From NCBI GenBank assembly GCA_025359785.1, contig JANYET010000015.1:1-64000 (forward strand): a stretch of DNA of 64,000 nt, read 5' to 3'. The number at the start of each line of letters is the position of its first letter. Position 1 is the first letter of the stretch. A model generated the notes under the pieces. That model made no database searches. It was given only the letters and a program-made list of their open reading frames with translations, and had not been told where the DNA came from. Shown in pieces: positions 9,041 to 18,697 of the stretch. This stretch comes from Alphaproteobacteria bacterium (GTDB lineage: Bacteria > Pseudomonadota > Alphaproteobacteria > Caulobacterales > Caulobacteraceae). The position numbers and the translations under genes are program-made.

Positions 9041-11257
9041 TCAGAAGGCGTAGGCGAGAGACACCGAGGCGTTGCGCCCCGGCTGCGTATAGGCGTCGCG
9101 GCTGCCGGCCGAGGCCGTCAGGCCGCGAACGTCGTTCCACCACCAGTACTTCTGGTCGCCGAGGTTGAACACGCCGGCCCGGGCCGTGATCTGGTCGGTG
9201 ACCCGCCAGTGGGCGGTCACGTCGAGGGTGGTGAACGGGTGCAGCGTAAAGCAGGCGCCCGTACAGGCCGCGGTGGTGACCCGGCTCGCCGCCTTGCCAT
9301 CGGAGTGCGTGGCCGTGACCTCGCCGCCCCAGCGGTCGCCATCGGCGCGATAGCTGACGCCGGCCACGACCTTCACTGGATCGATGCTGTCCAGCGGCGA
9401 CGTCACACCCGCCGTCGAGGTCGTCCAGCCGTGCGCGTAGGAGGCCGCCACGAACCCGCCGAAGCCATTCTTCAATGCCAGCCGGCCCTGCGCCTCCAAC
9501 CCCTGAATCTTGACCCGGCCCAGGTTCACGAACTGGAAGACGCCGGGATTGGTCGGGCTGAACGCGCCCGAGATCAGCGCCTGGTCGATGAAGTCGCGGT
9601 ACTCGCCGGCAAAGGCCGTCACCCCGGCCGACCAGACCGTCGAGGTCCAGCGCGCACCGCCCTCCACCGTCTGGCTGGTCTCGGGCCGCAGCCCCGGATT
9701 GGGGATCGAGCGGTAGTTCTGGATAGGGTTGCTGAAGGCGTTGTTCACCTGGCTGGGCGCGGGCGCCTTGAAGCCCTCCGCGGCGTTCAGGAACAGGTTC
9801 AGCGTCGGGGTGACCTTCAGCACCGCGCCGAACTTCGGCGAGACCCGCCCACCGCTCGACGCTGCCGGGACCAGCCCGACCACCAGGGCGTCGGTGTGCG
9901 GGTTCAGGTCATAGTAGTCGTAGCGCAGCGCCGGGTAGAGCGTCAGCCGCCCATCCAGGAGTGCGATCTCGTCCTGCGCGAAGACGCCCACCAGAGTGTA
10001 GTCGGTGTTGGGGAAGGCCCGCGTCGGGAAGGTCTCGCCCGCCGGCGGCACGGTCCCGTCGCGCAACCCCGTCTGGCGGGTCCGCGAAAGGTCGCCGCCA
10101 TAGATCAACCGGTTAGCGACACCGCCTGCGACGAAGCGGCTCTCCAGCTCCAGCGAGGCCCCGATCACCCGGTTGTCGAAGCTGTTGCGCCGCGTGCGGT
10201 CGGCGGCGGTGTTGCGGTCTTCGGCGGTGAACTGCTCGGTCGTGCTGGCCTGGCCATAGACCAGGGCCGTCAGCTTGGAGACCGGTCCGCTTGCGGGCTC
10301 ATAGCGGTAGTCGACGCTCACCCGGTCGCGCTTCGTGGTGTCCGCCGCCGTCAGACCCAGCACGCTGGTCGCGCCCAGCGGCGGCTTTGCGATGCCGCTC
10401 AGCACGCTGGTATCGACGTGGCGGTCGAAGTGCTCGCCGGTCAGCCGCAGGCGCTGGCCCTCGGCCGGCTCGAGCACCAGCTTGCCCAGCACCGAGTTGG
10501 ACTGGATGTCCTGCGGATTGGCGGTCGTGCGGTCGGTGTTGGCCGCATCGTTCGACCCGCGGGTCTCCTGCTCATGGCCGTCGCGCCGCGTGTAGGCCAG
10601 CAGGCCCGAGACCGCGCCCTGACGCCAGGCGCTCAGCACCGTGCCCACCGCGCTGTCGTCCGCCGAAGCATAGCCCGCCCGCGCCAGGCCGCCGAAGGTC
10701 TGGCCGGCCTTCAGCACGTCGCCGGGGTCCTTGGTGGTGAAGCTGACCGCACCCGCCACGCCATCGCTGCCGTAGAGCGCCGAGGCTGGCCCCCGCAGGA
10801 TCTCCACCGACTTCAGCACCTCGAGGTCCTGGTAGTCGCCGCGGCCCACGGACTGGGCGCCGAAGCTGAAGGCGTCCGGCGCGCGGATGCCGTCCTCCTG
10901 GATCAGCACCCGGTTGCCTTCCAGGCCCCGGATATTGAACCCGGACTCGCCGTCGCGGCCCGTCGTCCCCTGCGCCGCGCCGAACCGCGCCGGGCTGGAG
11001 CGGACGCTGACGCCGGGCTCGTAGCGGACGATGTCCTTGATGTCGGCGGCGAGCTGGTCGGCGATCTGTTCGGCGCCGATCACGCTCACCGTCGCCGGGA
11101 CTTCGCTGGCCGGCCTCGCGGTGCGCGTCCCGATCACCGTCACCGGATCGACCGCCGGGCCCTCCGCGGTGGCCGCGGCCGCCTCGCCAAACGCCGACCC
11201 CAGCGCCAGCATCGAGACAAAACCGAACAGTCCGACGCGCATGCAAAACCCTCTCAA
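9041..11257 (-). CDS. TonB-dependent receptor of hemoglobin/transferrin/lactoferrin type
   Basis: VDPVTVIGTRTARP box, plug FNIRGLEGNRVLIQEDGIRAPDAFSFGAQSVGRGDYQDLEVLKSVEILRGPASALYGSDGVAGAVSFTTKDP; start may be the internal ATG (MRVGLFG). Confidence 0.9.
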   Translation of the reverse strand: MRGFCMRVGLFGFVSMLALGSAFGEAAAATAEGPAVDPVTVIGTRTARPASEVPATVSVIGAEQIADQLAADIKDIVRYEPGVSVRSSPARFGAAQGTTGRDGESGFNIRGLEGNRVLIQEDGIRAPDAFSFGAQSVGRGDYQDLEVLKSVEILRGPASALYGSDGVAGAVSFTTKDPGDVLKAGQTFGGLARAGYASADDSAVGTVLSAWRQGAVSGLLAYTRRDGHEQETRGSNDAANTDRTTANPQDIQSNSVLGKLVLEPAEGQRLRLTGEHFDRHVDTSVLSGIAKPPLGATSVLGLTAADTTKRDRVSVDYRYEPASGPVSKLTALVYGQASTTEQFTAEDRNTAADRTRRNSFDNRVIGASLELESRFVAGGVANRLIYGGDLSRTRQTGLRDGTVPPAGETFPTRAFPNTDYTLVGVFAQDEIALLDGRLTLYPALRYDYYDLNPHTDALVVGLVPAASSGGRVSPKFGAVLKVTPTLNLFLNAAEGFKAPAPSQVNNAFSNPIQNYRSIPNPGLRPETSQTVEGGARWTSTVWSAGVTAFAGEYRDFIDQALISGAFSPTNPGVFQFVNLGRVKIQGLEAQGRLALKNGFGGFVAASYAHGWTTSTAGVTSPLDSIDPVKVVAGVSYRADGDRWGGEVTATHSDGKAASRVTTAACTGACFTLHPFTTLDVTAHWRVTDQITARAGVFNLGDQKYWWWNDVRGLTASAGSRDAYTQPGRNASVSLAYAF

Positions 11258-11279
11258 AGCCGAGCTTGATGATCTTATT

Positions 11280-11298
11280 GCTAATGATTATCAGAATC
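11280..11298 (-). promoter_or_regulatory. Fur-box-like site upstream of heme-type TBDR
   Basis: Minus strand GATTCTGATAATCATTAGC matches GATAATGATAATCATTATC at 16 of 19 positions; 23 bp upstream of the annotated ORF start. Confidence 0.75.
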
Positions 11299-11330
11299 AA
11301 TATCAATCGCTCAGCGCCACCCCGCGGGTA

Positions 11331-11363
11331 CGAAAAAGCCCTGGGACGCGAACGCCCCAGGGC
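11331..11363 (-). terminator. Intrinsic terminator for the 11414-13480 gene
   Basis: Minus strand GCCCTGGG-loop-CCCAGGGC followed by TTTTTCG. Confidence 0.75.
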
Positions 11364-11413
11364 CTGATCCTGGTCGGCTGGTAGGGCCGCGCGGAACGCG
11401 GCCAGGCCGAGCC

Positions 11414-13480
11414 TTACTTCCCGCCGGCGGCCGGCGTGCTCGCGGAGGCCGCGGCAGCCTTCGGCGCGGCCGGAGCCGCCGACGCGGTTTCCTGACGGCG
11501 ACGCCCGCCCATCATCTTCATGGCCACGGCCAGCTCGTCCTTGTCGATGACGCCGTCGTGGTTCTTGTCCAGGGCATCCCAGTTCTTCAGCAGCATGCCG
11601 CCGATCTGGCTTTGCGGCTTCAGCTCCGACTTCTGGATCTTGCCGTCGATGTTGGAGTCCAGCATGCCCATCAGCATGCCTTGGCCGATGTCCTGATCGT
11701 AGTTCACCAGGTGCTTGGAGGTCTCTTCCATCCAGCGGTAGCGGATGCGGGTGAAGAACATCTCTTCAAAGGACTGGTCGCCCCAGACGACGGTCTTGGA
11801 CGGGTCCGGGTTGTGCGGGTTCGACTTGGAGTTGTCGTAGACGTAGTGGGCGATCAGCTTCGAGCCCGCCGGGATCTTGATCGGCTCGGCGAAGTTGTAG
11901 TGGCCCTGCCAGCCGAAGTCATAGCGCGGCAGGGTCAGCAGCAGCTTTTCCTTGCCGTCCGGATAGCGGATCCACAGGTCCGACGAGGTCGCGCGATAGT
12001 GGGCGTGCGGGAAGGCCGAATAGAGCAGCGCGTCCTTCGGGAACTCCATGTACGCCACTTCTTGGTGATGCCCGTCGTACGGCGGCAGCACGATCGCGTT
12101 GTTCACGATCTGGTTGTTGTGCATCACGATGTCCGGCACCTCGCCGGCCTTGTAGAAATAGAGGCCGATCTTGGAGTGCGTGACGACTTCCTTGCCGAAC
12201 GGCGTGTAGTGGTTCTGGAAGCCGATGGCGCCGCCCGGCGGGATGTAGGTGCCGGCGTCGGTCGGCGCGACCTCGCTCTCGGCCCCGACCGCGTAGCTGC
12301 CGACCGAGGCGCCCCACCTGTTCTCGAAGGCCGGCTGGCCGGCCTTCGGGGCCTCATCCATGAAGCCGGTCAGGATATGGTGCACGGCCTGACGCGAGTC
12401 GACCTTGATGGTCGAGGCCTTCAGCCAGCGGCCTGCGGTCAGCGGGTTGTTCACCCAGGGATGCTGATAGTCGACGACGCCGGTGGCCGGGATCGTGTAG
12501 CTCGGCACGTCCAGCACGACGTCCGGCTTACCCAGCGGCCATTCGACGGCCACGATGTGCTTGACGCCCAGCGGGTCGGCGCCTTCGCCGCGCACCGCGC
12601 CCTGATCGATCCAGTGGACCAGGGTCTTGGTCTCGTCAGGCGTCAGGCGACGGTCGTTGCTGAACTTGCCGACGTGCGGGTCGGAGTGGAACGGCGGCAT
12701 CCGGTCGGTGCGGATCGTCTCGCGGATCATCGGCGAGAAGCCTTTGACCGTCGCGTAGTCCTTCATGGCGAAGGGACCGATGCCGCCTTCCGAGTGACAG
12801 GCCGTGCATTTGGCTTCCAGGATCGGCGCCACGTCCTTGACGTAGGTGATCTGCATCTTCTTGGCGCGGGCCGGGAAGTCGATCATCGCGCCGTTGCTGG
12901 CCGAAGCCTGCGTCGCCATCACCGGGTGACCGGCGGTCAGGGCCTCAAGCGCCTTGGCGGTCGCCGGATCGGACAGCGCGCCGCGGTAGGCCACGCCCCA
13001 GGTCTTCGGATCGATCACGATCACCTCGGCCGAGCGGGTTACACCCAGGCCCTCACCGACCAGCTGGTAGCTGTCCATCAGGACCGGCGTGTCGTAACCG
13101 GCCTTGGTCATCTCGGCCAGGATCGCCTCGCGGCTATCCTTCAGGTTGGAGTTCAGCATCATGAACTCGACGCCCTTGGCGGCGTAGGCGGCCTTCAGCG
13201 CCTTCAGCGCCGGGGCCTGGCTCCGCATCACCGCGTCGCCGTTCGCCTGGGTGACCAGCACCACCGCCTTGAACTCACCCAGCCGGTAGAGTTCGTGGGC
13301 TTCGAAATTCGCATCGACCAGCAGGAAATTGTCGACCCGCGCGCTGGCGGTCGCCGCCGCATCCTTGGCCGCGGGTGCCACACTCGCCGCCGGGCTGGAG
13401 AAACCGTAGACCAGCAGCGCACTCACCGCCGCCCCAAACACGCCAAGTCGCGCAGACATCATCGGGCCACCCTTTGCCAT
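11414..13480 (-). CDS. Multidomain protein: redoxin-like, cytochrome c, Cu(II) monooxygenase-like, two EF-hands
   Basis: Start MAKGGPMMSARLG; thioredoxin-like N-terminus; CTACH heme site; QAVHHILTGFMDE and FPHAHYRATSSDLWIRYPDG copper-monooxygenase-like; DSNIDGKIQKSE and DKNHDGVIDKDE EF-hands. Confidence 0.85.
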   Translation of the reverse strand: MAKGGPMMSARLGVFGAAVSALLVYGFSSPAASVAPAAKDAAATASARVDNFLLVDANFEAHELYRLGEFKAVVLVTQANGDAVMRSQAPALKALKAAYAAKGVEFMMLNSNLKDSREAILAEMTKAGYDTPVLMDSYQLVGEGLGVTRSAEVIVIDPKTWGVAYRGALSDPATAKALEALTAGHPVMATQASASNGAMIDFPARAKKMQITYVKDVAPILEAKCTACHSEGGIGPFAMKDYATVKGFSPMIRETIRTDRMPPFHSDPHVGKFSNDRRLTPDETKTLVHWIDQGAVRGEGADPLGVKHIVAVEWPLGKPDVVLDVPSYTIPATGVVDYQHPWVNNPLTAGRWLKASTIKVDSRQAVHHILTGFMDEAPKAGQPAFENRWGASVGSYAVGAESEVAPTDAGTYIPPGGAIGFQNHYTPFGKEVVTHSKIGLYFYKAGEVPDIVMHNNQIVNNAIVLPPYDGHHQEVAYMEFPKDALLYSAFPHAHYRATSSDLWIRYPDGKEKLLLTLPRYDFGWQGHYNFAEPIKIPAGSKLIAHYVYDNSKSNPHNPDPSKTVVWGDQSFEEMFFTRIRYRWMEETSKHLVNYDQDIGQGMLMGMLDSNIDGKIQKSELKPQSQIGGMLLKNWDALDKNHDGVIDKDELAVAMKMMGGRRRQETASAAPAAPKAAAASASTPAAGGK

Positions 13481-13591
13481 GCTGAAGCCGCCACCATCGC
13501 AGCGAGTCCCTTCAGCTAGGTTATCACTCGTCACCTGTCGAACCGCGTTCCGCAAATGAATTCGCCGACAGGAACGGGGGCCCTGCGTTTC

Positions 13592-14203
13592 CTACCGGAT
13601 CGTGCCGCGCACCGGCCGGCCCATCAGCACCTCCAGCCCCGACACCGCGTTGGTGGCCAGCGTGCGCCCCGCGCCCGGTTCGGCCTCGTCGGCGGCGATG
13701 GACAGCGCCGCGATCCCGCGGCCCAGCGCCCAGAGCGTCAGGGCGCTGTTGCGCAGGTCGTCTTCGTCGCCTTCCTGGGTCCCGATCAGCTGGGCGAAGG
13801 TGGCGAACGCCTGCCGCTCGGCGGCCCGCACGCCTTCGTGCCCGGTCAGGATCCGCTCGGAATACATCAGCTTATAGAGCATCGGATTGTGCCGTATGAA
13901 CTGCAGATAGGCATAGCCACAGGCTCGGATCGCCGCGCGGCGCTGCTCGTCGTCATAGGCCTGGATGACCTCGGCCTCGAGCCGGCGGAACCCCTGCGCG
14001 GCCACCTCCGCCAGCAGCGCGTCCTTGTTCTTGAAGTGGTAATAGAGGCTGGCCGCCCCGGTGTTCAGCTCGGCGGCGATATCCCGCAGATTGATCCCGT
14101 CGGGCCCACGCGCCACCACCAGGGCCATCGCCGCATCCAGTGCGCGCGCGCGCAGGGTCGTCGAGCGATGCAGGTCCCCCGAAAGCGCGCCGTCGTCGTC
14201 CAT
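13592..14203 (-). CDS. TetR/AcrR family transcriptional regulator
   Basis: ALDAAMALVVARGPDGINLRDIAAELNTGAASLYYHFKNKDALLAEV. Confidence 0.93.
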   Translation of the reverse strand: MDDDGALSGDLHRSTTLRARALDAAMALVVARGPDGINLRDIAAELNTGAASLYYHFKNKDALLAEVAAQGFRRLEAEVIQAYDDEQRRAAIRACGYAYLQFIRHNPMLYKLMYSERILTGHEGVRAAERQAFATFAQLIGTQEGDEDDLRNSALTLWALGRGIAALSIAADEAEPGAGRTLATNAVSGLEVLMGRPVRGTIR

Positions 14204-14316
14204 TCGCCCATCCCCTGCCCGGCTCTGGTCTGCGCCGGCCCGGGCGAAGGAATTCTACGGCTCCTGCACGCCGCCCGCCAGTCTCGCACGCGACATCGGG
14301 AGCCTGGTTTGAAGGG

Positions 14317-15180
14317 TTAGAGTCCCGCCACCTTCGCCGCATGGACCACGCCGGCGAAACTGGGCGCGGCCTTCAGCAACAGGCCCAGGCCCGAGACGCC
14401 GAGCAGGATGAAAGTCACCCGCCGGAAGTTGACGTCCGACAGCGACTTGTAGAGCCGCACGCCAATCAGGGTGCAGGGCAGCACGATCGGCACGGTGATC
14501 GCCACCAGCAACCAGTAGGTCTTGCCGAACGTCTCCGGCTTCTGCAGCGCCAGCAGCGCGATGGAGAGGATCTGCAGGCCCAGGATATAGGGCTGCACGA
14601 TGGCCCGTGATTCCCGCTTGGGCAGGTGGCGCAGCCCGCTCCACACCACCACCGGCGCGCCGGGGAAGGCGGTGAACCCGCCGATTACCCCGCCGGACAT
14701 GCCGACCAGCGACGAGGTCAACCAGTTGCCCTGCACCGTGGCGTGCGCCCCGTGCGGCCGGACCAGCGAGTAGATCGCGTAGATCACCAGGAAGCCGCCG
14801 AACACCAGCATCAGCTTGGCGGTGGGCAGCGCCCCCAGGATCGCCAGGCCGATCGGCACGCCCACCAGCCCGCCCAGCAGGTAGGGCGCGGGTCCGTCCG
14901 GCCACCACTGCCGTATCGGCTTCATGTCGGCCTTCAGCTGGCGAAGGGACATCAGCTGGTTCGCCGCCGACAGGGTCATCAGCAAAGGCACCCCAAGCTT
15001 CGGCGGCAACAGGATCAGACAGAGCGCCCCGATCGCCGAAAACCCGAAGCCCGACAGCCCGCTCATCAGCGCCGAGGCCGCAAGGATCGCCACCAGGAGC
15101 GCGATCGTCAGCGGCGGAAACCCGTCGATCAGCAAGATATCACCCTCAAAAGAACCTACGCGTGGGCCGGGCCGCAACAT
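14317..15180 (-). CDS. TauE/SafE family sulfite exporter-like membrane protein
   Basis: Multiple TM helices, LSGLSGFGFSAIGALCLILLPPKLGVPLLMTLSAANQLMSLRQL, GMSGGVIGGFTAFPGAPVVVW. Confidence 0.88.
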   Translation of the reverse strand: MLRPGPRVGSFEGDILLIDGFPPLTIALLVAILAASALMSGLSGFGFSAIGALCLILLPPKLGVPLLMTLSAANQLMSLRQLKADMKPIRQWWPDGPAPYLLGGLVGVPIGLAILGALPTAKLMLVFGGFLVIYAIYSLVRPHGAHATVQGNWLTSSLVGMSGGVIGGFTAFPGAPVVVWSGLRHLPKRESRAIVQPYILGLQILSIALLALQKPETFGKTYWLLVAITVPIVLPCTLIGVRLYKSLSDVNFRRVTFILLGVSGLGLLLKAAPSFAGVVHAAKVAGL

Positions 15181-15524
15181 GGCGCAGGCCCGGTGCGAAC
15201 CGCAGGCCGCCCGCCCGTCCGTCTGCGCCTTGCCGCACCATCGCCCAGTTTCGCGGCACTTGACCAGTGCGGCGCCTACCGGAAGGCCGATGGGCGCCTC
15301 TCAAACAGGCGCGACGGTCCGATCGCGACGATAGCGATCCGCCTACAGACGGCGTCGCGCAAGCCGAGACGACTCGTCCGGCGTCGCGCCGAAACTGGCG
15401 CCCGGGACGCAAATGACCCTATGCTCCGCGAACAGCGCGTCCGTTGAACGCGGCGCCGCGCACAGCCCGATCCGCGTCGCGCCGAACGGCGGCGCGAGCG
15501 CCGACTCTGGGGGGAGACGCCGCC

Positions 15525-16682
15525 ATGCTTGCTCTGATCCTGGCCTTCGCATCACAGGCCTTGGCGTTACAGGCCTCCCCGTCCCCGGCTTCAACGCCAC
15601 AGGCCCCGCCGACGACGGTCACCGGCGTCGAGGTCACCGCTCAGGCCAAGGGCAAGCCGCCGCCCGCCGATGTCACCGTCAACATGCAGGCCAGCGACGA
15701 CGATCTGACGCAAATGGTCACCATCTGGCCCGGCGCGGCCTACCAGAACCGGGTCAGCGGCCGCGTCCGCCTGCGCTGCCGCATCGATGTCCATGGGCTG
15801 GCCGAGACCTGTGAGATCGCCTCCGAAGTCCCGCAGGGCAAGGGCTTTGGCAAGGCCGCGCTGGAGCTCCGCCCGACCTTCAAGCTGGCCCCGACCCTGG
15901 GCCCCGACGGTCCCATCGCCGCCACCAAGATCATCGCCATCGGCTTCAAGGCGCCCGACAGCCAGATCTCCGGCAAGCAGATCGCCGAGACCCTGGCGAT
16001 GAATTCGGTGGCGCCGGACATGAGCCAGATCACCTTCGGCAACAACAACCCCATCGCCATGCGCGACGTGACCATGCTGGACCGGCCGGTCTGGGCCCAG
16101 GCGGCCAGCTTCGACGACCTGGCCCGCGCCTATCCGGCCCGCGGCGGCGGGGTCGAGGGCTACGCCGTCGACCACTGCAGGGTCCTGCGCACCGGCCTGC
16201 TCGACAACTGCCAGATCATCAAGGAAGAGCCGGAAGGTCGCGGTTTCGACAAGGCCGCGCTCAGCCTGGCGTCGAAGTTCAAGGTGGTCCCCGAGCAGGC
16301 GACGGTGCGCCAGCGTTCCCCGGTCTGGGTGGACATCGCCATCCGCCTGCCCCCACCGGACCAGCTGAAGGACCGCACGGTCATGGCCCCGATCTGGCTG
16401 CTGGGCGTCGACCCCAACGCCACGCCCAAGGTGTTTCCGCCCGAGGCCGCCGCCCAGGGCCTCGCCACCGGCCGCGGCGTAACCCGCTGCACCATCGGGG
16501 CCGGCGGGACGATGAGCGCCTGCGTGCCCGAGCCGGGTGAGCCAGACGGCCTGGGCTTTTCGGAAGCGGCCGCCAGGCTCGCCTCGCAGATGAAGATGAA
16601 CCTCTGGTCCGCCGACGCCGCGCCGGTGCAGGGCGGCGTCGTCCACATTCCCATCCGGCTCAATCTGCGGGCCCCTGGCTGA
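15525..16682 (+). CDS. Exported protein with three TonB C-terminal-like repeats
   Basis: SD ggggaga before ATG 15525; signal peptide; three repeats of the pattern C-x(n)-G...C-x-I..E.P.G.GF.KAAL.L...FK. Confidence 0.75.
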   Translation: MLALILAFASQALALQASPSPASTPQAPPTTVTGVEVTAQAKGKPPPADVTVNMQASDDDLTQMVTIWPGAAYQNRVSGRVRLRCRIDVHGLAETCEIASEVPQGKGFGKAALELRPTFKLAPTLGPDGPIAATKIIAIGFKAPDSQISGKQIAETLAMNSVAPDMSQITFGNNNPIAMRDVTMLDRPVWAQAASFDDLARAYPARGGGVEGYAVDHCRVLRTGLLDNCQIIKEEPEGRGFDKAALSLASKFKVVPEQATVRQRSPVWVDIAIRLPPPDQLKDRTVMAPIWLLGVDPNATPKVFPPEAAAQGLATGRGVTRCTIGAGGTMSACVPEPGEPDGLGFSEAAARLASQMKMNLWSADAAPVQGGVVHIPIRLNLRAPG

Positions 16683-16701
16683 ACCCCGAGCCCAAAGCGT
16701 T

Positions 16702-16728
16702 CGGAACAACCTTCTCCGGAACAACCTT
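16702..16728. repeat. Direct repeat CGGAACAACCTT x2, 15-bp period
   Basis: 16702-16713 and 16717-16728, identical 12-mers, upstream of the PLD gene. Confidence 0.9.
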
Positions 16729-16772
16729 GGCCTTGGCGATTTAGGTTGGGCGTCACTGAGAGGGACCGCTGC

Positions 16773-18263
16773 GTGTTGCTGGAACCGGGATCGACCTGCT
16801 GGCGCCGTGAGGTCTCCGGCCGCGCCGCGCTGATCGTCGACATGGCCGCCTATTTCGACGCCGCCATGACCGCGATGGGCCGGGCCAAACACACCGTCCA
16901 CCTGCTGAACTGGGCCTTCGAACCCCAGACGCTGTTCCATCCGCAACCGGGCTGCACGGGCCCCGACAGCGACCGCATCGCCAACTTCCTGAAGCGCCTG
17001 GCCAAGGACAACCCCGACCTCGACGTGCGCATCCTGTGCTGGCAGTCCGCCGCGCCGGTCGCCGCCACCCAGAACTGGTTTCCGCTGGCCGACCGCAAGG
17101 AATTCGCCGGCAGCCGGGTCAAGTTCCACCTCGACGGCAAGCTGCCCATGGGCGCCTCGCACCACCAGAAGGTCATCGTCATCGACGACGCCATCGCCTT
17201 CTGCGGCGGCGGCGACATCGGCCCCGACCGCTGGGACACGCCGCAACACCTCGACGACGATCCCCGCCGCCAGAAGACCAGGCATGCGCACGGCAATTCG
17301 GAGAACGACTTCGACAGCCGCCACGAGGTGATGGGTCTCGTCGAGGGCGCGCCCGCCAAGGCGCTGGGCCTGCTGTTCCGCGAGCGCTGGACGCGAGCCA
17401 CCGGTGAAATCCTGCCCGAACCGCCGACCACCCGCCCAGCCTGGCCCGCCCAGGTCACCGCCCAGTTCAAGGCGGTGGAGGTCGGCCTGTCACGCACCCA
17501 CGGCGCCTGGGGGCATCACCCGGAGGTGCGCGAGGTCGAGGCCCTGCACCTGGCCGCCATCGCTGACGCCAGGCGCTGCATCTACATGGAGAACCAGTAT
17601 TTCACCTCGCCGCTGATCGCCGCCGCCCTGGCCGGGCGGCTCAGCGAACCGGAGGGGCCCGAGGTGGTGCTGATCGGCACGGAGCATTCCCCCAGCTTCT
17701 TCGATCAGGCGACCATGGACCGCACGCGGGTCAAGTTCCTTGAACGGTTGAAACGCGCCGACCGGTACGGCCGCTTCCAGGCCTACAGCCCGGTCACCAC
17801 GCTCGGCCGGATCATCATCGTCCACGCCAAGCTGACGATCATCGACGACCGCCTGCTGCGCATCGGCTCGGCGAATATCAACAACCGCTCCCTGGGCTTC
17901 GATACCGAGTGCGACCTCTCCTTCGAGGCCACAGGCCGCGCCGGGACCGGCAACCGGCTAGAGATCACCCGCCTGCGCACCCACCTGCTCGCCCACTGGC
18001 TGGGCTGCGACCACGCCATCGTGGAGGCCGCGATCCGCAAGGCGGGCGGCATCGGCGCGGGCCTCGAAGCGCTGCGCAACGCCGGCTACGCGCGCCTGCG
18101 GCCCATCGCGATGAAGCCGGTGGAGGGCCTCGCCGCCGCCATCGCCGCCTACCACCTGGGCGACCCCTTCAGCCCCGGAGACGGCTGGCGCCCCTGGCGA
18201 CGCAAGAGCCTCTCCAAAAGCGCCGACCGCCGCGGCCACGAGGCGGCCAAGGCGCACGCTTGA
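16773..18263 (+). CDS. Phospholipase D/cardiolipin synthase-like protein
   Basis: Two HKD motifs HHQKVIVIDD and HAKLTIIDD...GSANINNRS. GTG start at 16773 preceded by gagaggg; ORF track start is 16746. Confidence 0.9.
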   Translation: MLLEPGSTCWRREVSGRAALIVDMAAYFDAAMTAMGRAKHTVHLLNWAFEPQTLFHPQPGCTGPDSDRIANFLKRLAKDNPDLDVRILCWQSAAPVAATQNWFPLADRKEFAGSRVKFHLDGKLPMGASHHQKVIVIDDAIAFCGGGDIGPDRWDTPQHLDDDPRRQKTRHAHGNSENDFDSRHEVMGLVEGAPAKALGLLFRERWTRATGEILPEPPTTRPAWPAQVTAQFKAVEVGLSRTHGAWGHHPEVREVEALHLAAIADARRCIYMENQYFTSPLIAAALAGRLSEPEGPEVVLIGTEHSPSFFDQATMDRTRVKFLERLKRADRYGRFQAYSPVTTLGRIIIVHAKLTIIDDRLLRIGSANINNRSLGFDTECDLSFEATGRAGTGNRLEITRLRTHLLAHWLGCDHAIVEAAIRKAGGIGAGLEALRNAGYARLRPIAMKPVEGLAAAIAAYHLGDPFSPGDGWRPWRRKSLSKSADRRGHEAAKAHA

Positions 18264-18328
18264 GCGGAAATCGAAGGGCGCTCCCGCACGCCCATAGTAA
18301 GACACGACAACACCCGAAGGAGCCCGCC

Positions 18329-18697
18329 ATGCGCACCCTGATGAACGTCCTGTGGTTCATTTTCGGCGGCTGGATTTCCGGCAGCCTGTGGGTCCTGGCC
18401 GGCTGCATCTTCGCCATCACCATCGTCGGCCTGCCCTGGGTCCCGGCCGCCTTCCGCATGGCCGGCTTCAGCTATTTCCCATTCGGCAAGCTGGTCGTTG
18501 ACCGCGACGACGGCCCGGCGAGCCTCGTCCTGAACGTGCTCTGGCTGGTGTTCGCCGGCTGGTGGCTGGCCCTGCACCACCTGGTCCTGGCCGTGGCGCT
18601 CGCCGTCACCATCATCGGCCTGCCCTTCGCCTGGCAGCACGTGAAACTCGCCCTGCTCTCCCTCACCCCGGTCGGCAAGGCGGTGATCGAGGTCTAA
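18329..18697 (+). CDS. yccF: YccF domain-containing membrane protein
   Basis: MRTLMNVLWFIFGGWISGSLWVLAGCIFAITIVGLPW...LTPVGKAVIEV. Confidence 0.9.
   Translation: MRTLMNVLWFIFGGWISGSLWVLAGCIFAITIVGLPWVPAAFRMAGFSYFPFGKLVVDRDDGPASLVLNVLWLVFAGWWLALHHLVLAVALAVTIIGLPFAWQHVKLALLSLTPVGKAVIEV

Noticed and set aside
9209-11269. 686-aa plus-strand ORF
   Set aside because: Antisense to the heme-type TBDR; shadow ORF.
11558-13519. 653-aa plus-strand ORF
   Set aside because: Antisense to the multidomain redox protein; shadow ORF.
16702-16750. EcfG-type (GGAAC-N16/17-CGTT) promoter
   Set aside because: GGAAC is present twice but GTT lies about 22 nt downstream of the second copy, outside accepted spacing.
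15591-17324. 577-aa minus-strand ORF
   Set aside because: Antisense to the TonB_C-like and PLD genes; no domain signature.
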